From positions 186,001-250,000 of the forward strand of contig CAVYEG010000013.1 of assembly GCA_963767565.1 (NCBI GenBank): a stretch of DNA of 64,000 nt, given 5' to 3'. Shown here one piece after another: positions 23,881 to 31,558 of this stretch. The stretch's first letter is position 1. Each line of letters begins with the position of its first letter. Position numbers and translations under genes: made by a program. The DNA is from Palsa-504 sp963767565 (lineage in GTDB: Bacteria; Actinomycetota; Actinomycetes; Streptosporangiales; Streptosporangiaceae). The notes beneath the pieces were generated by a model, which saw nothing but the letters and a program-made list of their open reading frames with translations, was not told the DNA's origin and searched no databases.

Positions 23881-24648
23881 GTGATGCGTACAGAGGTCGC
23901 AGAGGCAGGCCAGATACTGTCCCGGCTGGGGCTGGTCACCGCTTACGGGCACGTCTCGGCCCGGGCCGGGGACTCGATGCTGATCACGCCCGCGGCCGAC
24001 CTGGCCGGCGTCACCGCGGCCGCCGTGCTCGAGGTGCCGCTGTGGGTGGCCTCGGGGCCGCCGGGAGCTGAGGACGCGCCGGGAGCCGGGGATGCGCCGG
24101 GAGCCGGGGACGCGCCGGGAGCCAGGGACGCGCCGGGAGCCGGGGACGCGCCGGGAGCCGGGGACGCGCCGGGAGCTGAGGGCTTGCTTCCCGCTGGGGT
24201 TCCGGCGGAGGCCTGGATTCATCTGGCCCTGTACCGCGCCCGGCCGGACGTGGCGGCGATCGCGCGGGCCCAGCCGGCCAGCGCCTTCGCCGCGGCGGCC
24301 ACGACCACCTCGCTGGTGCCGTGGCACGGCCAGGCCGCCTGGCTGGGCGAGTCGGTGCCGGTGCACGACAGCGCCACGCTGCTGCGCACCCCGGAACGGG
24401 CCGAACGTGCCGCCCGCAGCCTGGGCCCGGGCGAGGCCCTGCTGCTGCGCGGCAACGGCGCCGTCACCGTGGGCGCCACGCCTGGCCTGGCCGTGGCCCG
24501 GATGTGGCTGCTGTCCGCGGCCTGCGAGGTCTACCTGGCGACCCGCGGCGGGCCGGTGACGCCGCTGTCGGCCGAGGAAATCGCCTCATGGCGCGCTGTC
24601 GGCGACGAACTGCTCCCCCGGCTCTGGCTGCACCTGCGCCGCCAGTGA
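23881..24648 (+). CDS. Class II aldolase/adducin-family protein without the zinc histidines
   Basis: 255 residues from GTG, eight bases after GAGGAG. The fold is recognisable (LGLVTAYGHVSAR, MLITPAADLAGV, EAWIHLALYRARPDVAAI). The HxH pair that binds zinc is replaced (IARAQPASAFA), and the later NHG is GNG (LLLRGNGAVTVG). Such RGNGAV-type members exist, so this is a subfamily trait rather than decay, but zinc aldolase chemistry is unlikely. A run of seven 18-bp units inserts APGAGD repeats at about residues 60-100. It is divergent from the dioxygenase operon and shares its operator region; its 3' end overlaps the convergent gene by 63 bases. Confidence 0.82.
   Translation: MMRTEVAEAGQILSRLGLVTAYGHVSARAGDSMLITPAADLAGVTAAAVLEVPLWVASGPPGAEDAPGAGDAPGAGDAPGARDAPGAGDAPGAGDAPGAEGLLPAGVPAEAWIHLALYRARPDVAAIARAQPASAFAAAATTTSLVPWHGQAAWLGESVPVHDSATLLRTPERAERAARSLGPGEALLLRGNGAVTVGATPGLAVARMWLLSAACEVYLATRGGPVTPLSAEEIASWRAVGDELLPRLWLHLRRQ
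24061..24186. repeat. Seven 18-bp tandem units in the aldolase-like gene
   Basis: The unit CCGGGAGCCGGGGACGCG starts at 24061, 24079, 24097, 24115, 24133, 24151 and 24169 with few substitutions. It keeps the frame and encodes APGAGD-type hexapeptides. Copy number probably varies between strains. Confidence 0.9.
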
Positions 24649-25890
24649 CCGGGCGCCTCGCGGCCAGGCGAACAGCAAGGTGAGGCCGAGGACAGCGACC
24701 ATCGGCGACCACCAGAGGAAAGGGTTCCGCCAGGAGGACTGGGACAGGAAGGTGAGCACGCCAGCGCTGACGCCGACCGGGAGCAGGCGCAGGTAGCTGC
24801 GCGACGCGGCAGGCAGCGCCACGGCCAGCGGCGGCCATACGTAGTAGGAGACCATCACCGGTTCGAAGAACGTGCGCAGCGCTAGCGCGAAGGCGACCCA
24901 CCACAGCAGTTCCGGCAGGATCTGCGGGCTCCAGTCGCCGAGCCGGGCAGGCCGCCAGCGGCGCCAGGTGGCCAGCGCGCAGCCGCAGGCCACCACGATG
25001 GACAGGGCCCGCGCGGGCCCGGCGGCCACCGACCCGTTGCTCAGGTGCGGGGCCAGCGCGGTCAGGTAGATCCAGGGCGTGGGATGGTCGACGCTGGGCG
25101 CGTTGGGCTGGCTGGTGACCGCGTGGACGGTGGCGGCCCAGTTCGCCGCGGCCGCCGCGCCCAGCAGCACCACGGTGGGTACCACAGCGCGGGCCACGAA
25201 GCCGGCCAGCCGCCGCGGCTCGATCGTCACCAGCAGGAACGGGAAGGCCAGCAGCACTAGCGGCTGGACGGCCACCGCCGCCCCGGCCAGCCAGGCGGCC
25301 CGGACCGGCTTGCCGTCCGAGACGGCCAGCACCGCGTACAGCAGCAGGCCGACGGCCACCGCGTCTTCCGGGTGGCCCCAGCGGATCGTCACGTTCCACA
25401 GGGCCGTCGCGCCCGCCCCGGCCAGCAGGAAGCGCTTGAGCTGGCTCACGGCCATCCGTTCGGCCAGCGCGTCGGCGGCGAACAGCGCCACGGCCGAGAG
25501 GATGACCACGCAGGGCCCGAGGATCAGCCATTCGGCGTGGTTGCCGATCTGGCTGCCCGCCCGGAGCGGGATATCGGCAGCGGTCTTCAGCGGCAGCCCG
25601 GCCGCGTCGATGAGCGCCGCGACCGGCACCAGGATCAGGGCGGTGCCGGGGAAGCTGACCAGGTTGGTGGGCGGGGTATACAGGCCGGCCAGGTCCAGGT
25701 GCAGCATCCGCTGGGCCGCGACCAGCGTGGCCCACAGGTCATCGGGGACGGCCCAGGCCGTCTGGCCGTAGTAGCGCGGCCCCCAGATCGTGCCGGCCAG
25801 GCCGGCCGCGATAAGCCCCACCGCGCCCAGGATCGGGAACACCCGGCGGCCCACCCGACGCGCGGCCGTGCCCCCGCCCGCGGCGATCAT
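24586..25890 (-). CDS. Polytopic membrane protein, GT87-like
   Basis: 434 residues with about ten hydrophobic segments (for example FPILGAVGLIAAGLAGTIWG, GLLLYAVLAVSDG, AWLAGAAVAVQPLVLLAFPF, LRTFFEPVMVSYYVWPPLA). Pattern and length resemble GT-C mannosyltransferases of the GT87 type, and an acidic residue in the first outer loop (WAVPDDLWATL) would be the catalytic candidate. That assignment is tentative. The ATG overlaps the response-regulator stop (ATGA), so it is cotranscribed with the two-component system and may be part of the signal path or its target. Confidence 0.68.
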   Translation of the reverse strand: MIAAGGGTAARRVGRRVFPILGAVGLIAAGLAGTIWGPRYYGQTAWAVPDDLWATLVAAQRMLHLDLAGLYTPPTNLVSFPGTALILVPVAALIDAAGLPLKTAADIPLRAGSQIGNHAEWLILGPCVVILSAVALFAADALAERMAVSQLKRFLLAGAGATALWNVTIRWGHPEDAVAVGLLLYAVLAVSDGKPVRAAWLAGAAVAVQPLVLLAFPFLLVTIEPRRLAGFVARAVVPTVVLLGAAAAANWAATVHAVTSQPNAPSVDHPTPWIYLTALAPHLSNGSVAAGPARALSIVVACGCALATWRRWRPARLGDWSPQILPELLWWVAFALALRTFFEPVMVSYYVWPPLAVALPAASRSYLRLLPVGVSAGVLTFLSQSSWRNPFLWWSPMVAVLGLTLLFAWPRGARSLAAQVQPEPGEQFVADSAP

Positions 25891-26570
25891 GAGGGCCGCT
25901 CGCCGGCGCCGGGCACGACCAGGCCTGACTCGTACGCGGCCACCACGGCCTGGGTCCGGTCACGCGAGCCCAGCTTGCTCAGCACCCGGCTGACATGTGT
26001 TTTCACGGTCTCCTCGGTGACCACCAGGCGGCGGGCGATCTCGGGGTTGGACAGCCCTGCAGCGATCAGCCGCAGCACCTCAGTCTCCCGCGGGGTCAGC
26101 GTACCGAGCGGTCCGGCGGGCTGGGCGGTATCTGCGGGTCGGGGCCGCTGGCGGGCGAACTCGCCGATGAGCCTCCTGGTTATCGCGGGCGCGAGCAGCG
26201 CCTCCCCCTCCGCGATCACCCGCACCGCGTCGAACAGCCGCTCCGCGGTGACGTCCTTGAGCAGGAACCCGCTGGCGCCGGCCCGCAGCGCGTCGTACAC
26301 GTACTCGTCGAGGTCGAACGTGGTCAGGATCAGGACCCGCGGCCCGGAGCCTGCCGACGTCAGCAGCCTGGTGGCCTCGATGCCGTCCATGCCCGGCATC
26401 CGGACGTCCATGAGCACCACGTCGGGGCGGCATTCCTGGCAGGTCCGCACCGCCTCGGTGCCGTCGGCGGCGGTGCCGAGCACGGTGAAGTCGGGCTGAG
26501 TGTCGAGTATCGCGGCGAACCCGGCCCGGACCACCTCGTGGTCGTCGGCGACGACGATGCCGATGGTCAT
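25887..26570 (-). CDS. NarL/LuxR-type response regulator
   Basis: 227 residues. Receiver domain with acidic pocket D9-D10, phosphoacceptor D55 (VVLMDVRMPGMDG), the switch threonine (LILTTFD) and the lysine in FLLKDV. The C-terminal LuxR helix-turn-helix reads LTPRETEVLRLIAAGLSNPE followed by IARRLVVTEETVKTHVSRVL. It overlaps its kinase gene by four bases at the start and a membrane-protein gene by four at the end. The divergent ABC exporter is the obvious candidate target. Confidence 0.95.
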   Translation of the reverse strand: MTIGIVVADDHEVVRAGFAAILDTQPDFTVLGTAADGTEAVRTCQECRPDVVLMDVRMPGMDGIEATRLLTSAGSGPRVLILTTFDLDEYVYDALRAGASGFLLKDVTAERLFDAVRVIAEGEALLAPAITRRLIGEFARQRPRPADTAQPAGPLGTLTPRETEVLRLIAAGLSNPEIARRLVVTEETVKTHVSRVLSKLGSRDRTQAVVAAYESGLVVPGAGERPS

Positions 26571-27847
26571 GACGCGTTGCCCGCTGCCGTCATGACCTCG
26601 GAGGCCTTGGCCGGCAGCTCGGCCTCGACGCAGAACCCGCCGCCGGGCCCGGCCGAGGTGCGCAGCGACCCGCCGGCCGCCGCGGCGCGCTCACGCATGC
26701 CGAGCAGGCCGTGTCCGGTTCCGGGGCCGGCGGCCGCTTCCCGCGGGGGGCCTGGCCCGTTGTCGCGGACGCGCAGCCGCAGCGCGTCGTCGGCGTAATG
26801 CAGCTCCACGTCGACGGCCGCGCCGGGCGCGTGCCTGCGCGCGTTGGTCAGGGCCTCCTGCACGATCCGGTAAGCGGCCAGTTCCACACCCGGATCCAGC
26901 CGGGCCACCGGGCCGGAGATGATGAGCCTGGCCGCGCTGCCCGACGCGTCCCGCGCCTCGTCCACCAGGTCGCCCAGCTGCGGCAGCCCCGGCTGGGGAC
27001 GCCGGTCCGCCATCGGCGGCGGGGCGGCTTCGGGGTCTGCTGCCTCTGGGCCGAGAGCCGGCTGCGCGTCCTCGCGGAGCACGCCGAGCAGCCGGCGCAT
27101 CTCGGTCAGCCCGGCCCGGGCGGTATCGCCGATCGCGGCGAACCGCTGCGCGCCCGCGCTGGTCAGCCCGGGGGTAGTCAGCCGGGCGGTCTCCGCCTGC
27201 ACCGCGATCACCGAGATGTGGTGCGCGACCACGTCGTGCAGCTCGCGCGCGATCCGCGCCCGCTCGCCGCGGGCCAGGTGCTCGGCCACCACGCCCTCGG
27301 TCAGCTCGCGGACGGCAGTATGGGTGCGGCTCTCCTCGCGGGCCCGCCGGGCGGTCGCGGCCAGCGCCGTAACCGGGATCCCCGACGCCAGCAGCACCGC
27401 CAGCGCCCGGGTCTCCCCGACCGCGCCTGCCAGCCCGGACGTGTCGGCCCCCAGCCCGGCCAGCGCGACCACGAGGAACGGCACCGCCAGGGCGACCGCG
27501 AGGACCCAGCGCCCGGAACGTGCCAGCCGGTACCCGGCCAGCACCAGCGCGGCGGCCCCGCCCACGGTCACCAGCCCGAACAACGTCAGCAGCAGCACGG
27601 CCGCCACGCCGGTCGCCGCCGCCGCGGGAACCGGCCGCAGCACGCACGCCGGCACGGTGGCCAGCAGGCAGAACGCGGCCATCAGCAGCGCGGTCGGCAC
27701 GCTCACCCCGGTATGCGCCGGGGCCACGGACAGGCCGGCCCGCACGGTCGACCCGGCGGTGACCCGGGCGCTCAGCTCGGCCAGCGCGGCCAGCCCGAGC
27801 ACCGCGCCGAGCACCACCTGGCCGCCGAGCCGCCCCGCCAACTCCAT
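26567..27847 (-). CDS. Sensor histidine kinase, HisKA_3 type
   Basis: 426 residues. The N-terminal ~170 residues hold five or six membrane helices with almost no outer loop, as in intramembrane-sensing kinases. The dimerisation/phosphoacceptor helix reads RARIARELHDVVAHHISVIA, with H in ELHD as phosphoacceptor. The ATPase domain has LDPGVELAAYRIVQEALTNA and VRDNGPGPP, then GTGHGLLGMRERA. It pairs with the response regulator downstream. The start is 144 bases from the divergent ABC exporter, a layout typical of envelope-stress or antibiotic-sensing systems. Confidence 0.94.
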   Translation of the reverse strand: MELAGRLGGQVVLGAVLGLAALAELSARVTAGSTVRAGLSVAPAHTGVSVPTALLMAAFCLLATVPACVLRPVPAAAATGVAAVLLLTLFGLVTVGGAAALVLAGYRLARSGRWVLAVALAVPFLVVALAGLGADTSGLAGAVGETRALAVLLASGIPVTALAATARRAREESRTHTAVRELTEGVVAEHLARGERARIARELHDVVAHHISVIAVQAETARLTTPGLTSAGAQRFAAIGDTARAGLTEMRRLLGVLREDAQPALGPEAADPEAAPPPMADRRPQPGLPQLGDLVDEARDASGSAARLIISGPVARLDPGVELAAYRIVQEALTNARRHAPGAAVDVELHYADDALRLRVRDNGPGPPREAAAGPGTGHGLLGMRERAAAAGGSLRTSAGPGGGFCVEAELPAKASEVMTAAGNAS

Positions 27848-27991
27848 CCCCCCATTGTCGCGGCCGGTCGGCCCCGGCGCATCGCTCGGGCCGGTGGTCT
27901 GGCCATCCCCCGCGCGAGGGACTTATCGCGATCAGGGGACAGCACCGCAGCGTGACGACGGCGGCGGTCCCGTTTCCCTAGCGTGGCGAGC

Positions 27992-28912
27992 ATGGAAGCA
28001 ACTATCGAAGTCACCGGCTTGCGCAAGCGGTTCGGGTCCGTGCTGGCGCTGGACGGCATGACCTTCATGGTCGTCCCCGGCCAGGTGACCGGGTTCGTCG
28101 GCCCGAACGGAGCGGGCAAATCCACCACGATGCGGGTGATTGTCGGCCTGGACGCCGCCGACGCCGGCGCCGCGCTCATCGGCGGCCGGCCGTATGCCAG
28201 CTTGCGCCACCCGCTCAGCTGCCTCGGGTCGCTGCTGGACGCCGCCGCCCTGCAGCCCAGCCGGTCCGCGCGCAACCACCTGCTGTGGCTGGCTCATTCG
28301 CAGGGCCTCGGCGCCAAGCGCGTGGACCAGGTGCTGGACCTGGTCGGCCTGGGCGGGGCGGGGCGGCGCAAGGCTGGCGGGTACTCGCTCGGCATGCGGC
28401 AGCGGCTCGGCATCGCCGCCGCGCTGCTCGGCGACCCGCCGACGCTGATGTTCGACGAGCCGTTCAACGGCATGGACCCCGAAGGCATCGTGTGGATGCG
28501 CGGGTTCTTGCGATCGCTGGCCGCCCAGGGCCGGGCGGTGCTGGTGTCCAGCCACCTGATGAGCGAGCTCGAGGACACCGCCGACCATCTGGTCGTGGCC
28601 GGCCGCGGGCTGGTGATCGCCGACGCCAGCGTCGCGGAGCTGATCGCCGGCGCCTCCGCCGACCGGGTGACCGTCCGTACCGCGGCGCGCGATGCGGCGA
28701 TGACCGTGCTGGCCCGAGCCGGGGCCGAAGTCGCGGCCACCGGTTCCGACCTGGTCACCGTCTCAGGCCTGCCATCCGAACGGATCGTGGTGCTGCTGAA
28801 CCAGAACACGATCGCGTTCGCGGAGGTGTCGGCCCACCGGGCGAGCCTGGAAGAGGCCTACATGGAGCTGACCCGGGATTCCGTGGAGTTCAGGGCGGAG
28901 GCGGCGTCATGA
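27992..28912 (+). CDS. ABC transporter ATP-binding protein
   Basis: 306 residues from the ATG (a GTG nine bases upstream is possible). Walker A GFVGPNGAGKSTTMRV, signature YSLGMRQRLGIAAALL, Walker B PTLMFDEPFNGMDPEG and the switch histidine in VLVSSHLMSE. The C-terminal ~75 residues form the regulatory part common to bacitracin/lantibiotic-type exporters. It overlaps the first permease by four bases, and the operon is divergent from a two-component system. Confidence 0.95.
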   Translation: MEATIEVTGLRKRFGSVLALDGMTFMVVPGQVTGFVGPNGAGKSTTMRVIVGLDAADAGAALIGGRPYASLRHPLSCLGSLLDAAALQPSRSARNHLLWLAHSQGLGAKRVDQVLDLVGLGGAGRRKAGGYSLGMRQRLGIAAALLGDPPTLMFDEPFNGMDPEGIVWMRGFLRSLAAQGRAVLVSSHLMSELEDTADHLVVAGRGLVIADASVAELIAGASADRVTVRTAARDAAMTVLARAGAEVAATGSDLVTVSGLPSERIVVLLNQNTIAFAEVSAHRASLEEAYMELTRDSVEFRAEAAS

Positions 28913-30501
28913 CCGCCCTGGCGCCTTTCCGCTCCCCCGCCGCGACGGGCAGTGACGGGTTCGGCTCGCTGCTGCGAGCCGAGTGGACGAAGTTCCGGAC
29001 GGTGCGCGGCTGGGTCATCGGCATGCTGGCCGGACTGCTGCTCATCGTGGGGCTCGCCGCGCTCACCGGCGCGAACAGCGTGTGCAGCTTCCAGCCGAAC
29101 GGCAGCACCGCGCAAGCCTGCCCGGCGCCGCCGACCGGGCCGGGCGGGGAATGGGTGACCGACGCCTTCTACTTCGTGCGCCAGCCGCTGGCCGGCCAGG
29201 GCAGCATCACCGTCCGGGTCACGTCGCTGACCGGCCTGTACTCCACGCAGGGCGGGGTGGCGTCCGGCCAGAATCCGCTGGCGGGCATGACGCCGGGCGT
29301 GCAGCCGTGGGCCAAGGCCGGGATCATCATCAAGGCTGCCACGACCACGGGATCGGCGTACGCGGCGATGATGGTCACCGGAAGTCATGGCGTGCGGATG
29401 CAGTGGGACTTCACCAACGACGTGGCCGGAATGGCCGGGAAGGTGTCCGCGGCGTCGCCGCGGTGGCTGCGGCTGAGCCGGTCCGGGGACGTGATCCGCG
29501 GTTACGACTCGGCCGACGGCACGCACTGGACGCTGGTCGGCACCGCGACCCTGGCGGGACTGCCGACGGTATCGCAAGCCGGGCTGTTCGCCGCCACGCC
29601 CGGGTACACCGTGCCCTCGACCGGGTTCGGCACGGCATCGGTGAAGGGCGGCTCGGCCCTGGCCACCGGGGTCTTCGACGGCGTGCGCCGGCAGGGCAGC
29701 TGGCCTTCGGGCCAGTGGACGGGCGGCGCGATCGGCGCCAGCAGCCCGGTGGCCGGCTCGCTGCCGGCCTCGGCGCAGGGGTTTACCCAGGCCGGTGACC
29801 GGTTCACCGTGTCAGGATCCGGTGACATCGCCCCGGCGCCCAACGCTGGGGAAACGGCGCAGAACACGCTGTCGGGCACGTTCGCCGGGCTGATCGCCGC
29901 GGTGGTGATCGGCGTCATGTTCATCACCGCCGAGTACCGGCGCGGGCTGATCCGCATCACGCTCGCGGCCAGCCCCCGGCGCGGCCGGGTGCTGGCGGCC
30001 AAGGCGATCGTGCTCGCCGTGGTCACGTTCGCGGCCGGGCTGGTGGCGACCCTCATCGCGGTCCCGCTCGGCGAGCACCTGCTGCGGCAGAACGGCAACC
30101 CGATCTACCCGCTCAGCCTGTTCACCGAGGCGCGGATCATGGCCGGCACCGCGGCGCTGCTCGCGGTGGCCGCGGTGCTCGCGCTGGCCGTGGGCACGCT
30201 GGTGCGGCGCAGCGCCGCGGCGGTCACCGCGGTGATCGCGGCGATCGTGCTGCCGTACCTGCTCGCGACCCTCCCCGGGGTGCTGCCGGCCGCCGCGGAG
30301 GAGTGGCTGGTCCGCCTTACGCCCGCGGCCGCATTTGCCGTCCAGCAGAGCGTCCCGGCGTACCAGCAGGTCACGGGGCAGTACACGCCGGGCGACGGGT
30401 ACTTCCCGCTGGCGCCGTGGGCCGGGTTCGCGGTGCTGTGCGCCTGGGCCGCGGCCGCCTTCGCCCTGGCGGTGTTCGTGCTGCGCCGGAGGGACGCGTG
30501 A
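28909..30501 (+). CDS. ABC-2 permease with a large extracytoplasmic beta-sandwich domain
   Basis: 530 residues. The first helix (GWVIGMLAGLLLIVGLAAL) follows LLRAEWTKFRTVR, as in ABC-2 permeases. A ~280-residue outer region comes next: VTDAFYFVRQPLAGQGSITV, WAKAGIIIKA, RWLRLSRSGDVIRGYDSADG, and HWTLVGTATL are typical of DUF1349/concanavalin-like sandwich domains. Five helices resume at TFAGLIAAVVIGVMFITAEY (the usual second-helix motif) and go to the C-terminus. So a lectin-like domain has been placed in the first outer loop. It could recognise a cell-wall glycan or the exported substrate. Confidence 0.85.
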   Translation: MTALAPFRSPAATGSDGFGSLLRAEWTKFRTVRGWVIGMLAGLLLIVGLAALTGANSVCSFQPNGSTAQACPAPPTGPGGEWVTDAFYFVRQPLAGQGSITVRVTSLTGLYSTQGGVASGQNPLAGMTPGVQPWAKAGIIIKAATTTGSAYAAMMVTGSHGVRMQWDFTNDVAGMAGKVSAASPRWLRLSRSGDVIRGYDSADGTHWTLVGTATLAGLPTVSQAGLFAATPGYTVPSTGFGTASVKGGSALATGVFDGVRRQGSWPSGQWTGGAIGASSPVAGSLPASAQGFTQAGDRFTVSGSGDIAPAPNAGETAQNTLSGTFAGLIAAVVIGVMFITAEYRRGLIRITLAASPRRGRVLAAKAIVLAVVTFAAGLVATLIAVPLGEHLLRQNGNPIYPLSLFTEARIMAGTAALLAVAAVLALAVGTLVRRSAAAVTAVIAAIVLPYLLATLPGVLPAAAEEWLVRLTPAAAFAVQQSVPAYQQVTGQYTPGDGYFPLAPWAGFAVLCAWAAAAFALAVFVLRRRDA

Positions 30502-31274
30502 GGCTGGCGGTGTATTCCGAGTGGACCAAGCTGCGCACCGTGGCCGGACCTGGCTGGCTGCTGGTGGCCGCGAGCGCGCTGACCGCCGTGGTCGGCGCGC
30601 TCGCGGCCAACGCGATCAGCTGCCCGGGCGGGGGCTGCCAGGTCGACCCGGCCAAGGTCAGCCTGACCGGGATCTACCTCGGCCAGGCCATCGTGGCCAT
30701 CGTGGCGGTCACCGCGGTCAGCGGCGAGTACAGCACCGGGATGATCCGGCTCACGCTGGCCGCCACGCCGCGGCGGTGGCAGGTGCTGGCGGCCAAGGCC
30801 GCCGTGACCGGCACCGCGACCCTGGTCGCGGGGGCGGTCGCGGTGCTGGCCTCGGTGCTGGCCGGGCGGCTGCTGCTGGACGGGCACGGCATCGACCCGG
30901 CGCACGGCTATGCGGTCCTGTCGCTGGGCAGCGGGGCGGTGCTGCGCGCCGCGGCCGGGTCGGTGCTGTACCTGGCGCTGATCGCGCTGCTCAGCCTGGG
31001 CATCGCGTCGGCGGTACGGGACTCGGCGGTGGCGATCGGGGTGGTGCTGGGCCTGCTGTACCTGTTCCCGATCATCGCGGGCACGATCGGCGACGCCGCC
31101 TGGAAGCGGCACCTGGACCAGATCAGCCCGATGGTGGCCGGGATGTACATCCAGGCCACCACGGACCTGCGCTCGCTGCCGCTCACCCCCTGGCAGGGCC
31201 TCGGCGTGCTCGCCGCCTGGGCCGCGGGCGCCTTGCTGGCCGGCGGCTTGCTGCTGCACCTGCGTGACGCCTGA
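30498..31274 (+). CDS. ABC-2 permease, second subunit
   Basis: 258 residues from a GTG that overlaps the previous stop. It begins VYSEWTKLRTV like its partner but has no outer domain, only a short loop with two cysteines (SCPGGGCQ). Six helices are visible; VTAVSGEYSTGMIRLTLAAT is the conserved motif after helix 2. It would form a heterodimer with the larger permease. The operon ends here; no clear hairpin terminator follows directly. Confidence 0.9.
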   Translation: MRLAVYSEWTKLRTVAGPGWLLVAASALTAVVGALAANAISCPGGGCQVDPAKVSLTGIYLGQAIVAIVAVTAVSGEYSTGMIRLTLAATPRRWQVLAAKAAVTGTATLVAGAVAVLASVLAGRLLLDGHGIDPAHGYAVLSLGSGAVLRAAAGSVLYLALIALLSLGIASAVRDSAVAIGVVLGLLYLFPIIAGTIGDAAWKRHLDQISPMVAGMYIQATTDLRSLPLTPWQGLGVLAAWAAGALLAGGLLLHLRDA

Positions 31275-31558
31275 TGTCCCGGGGCCGCGCTCACCCGCTC
31301 ATCCCTGAGGCGTCGCACCGCCCAGTGAGTTCGGGCCGGTCACGGCAAAGGGCAGCGTCGCACCGTTGAGCACCAGCGTCCCGCCCGTGCCGCCCGGATT
31401 CGGCGGGCAGCGGCCGCAAGATGGCGCGCTGGACTTTATCGTTGATGCGGCCGGGGGCCGGCGAGCAGGTAAACCACGGGCCGTTCGGCATAAAAGATCT
31501 ATTTGACCTAACGGGCCGTGGCGTAACCATCGCGGAACATTTCTCGCCGCGCGGGAAT
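31275..31558. other. Convergent intergenic stretch with possible gene remnant
   Basis: The 284 bases lie between the permease stop and the end of a leftward GNAT gene. On the minus strand near 31300-31400 a frame reads GGTLVLNGATLPFAVTGPNS, which looks like part of a real protein but has no start, so it may be a remnant. The other content is the inverted repeat at 31474-31521 and a lower-GC tail. Confidence 0.4.
31474..31521. repeat. Inverted repeat, family 2 copy A (12-bp arms)
   Basis: CCACGGGCCGTT (31474-31485) pairs with AACGGGCCGTGG (31510-31521) with one mismatched pair around a 24-base AT-rich loop. The left flank and arm (ACCACGGGCCGTTCGGCATAA) nearly match the element at 59970-60022, so the two belong to one family. 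Here it lies between two converging genes. Confidence 0.6.

Noticed and set aside
24061..24186. CRISPR-like spaced repeats
   Set aside because: The units are contiguous, in frame, without spacers, and encode APGAGD.
30105..31259. A 384-codon minus-strand frame opposite the ABC permeases
   Set aside because: Q/H/R-rich antisense shadow; both permeases have clear helices and coupled starts.
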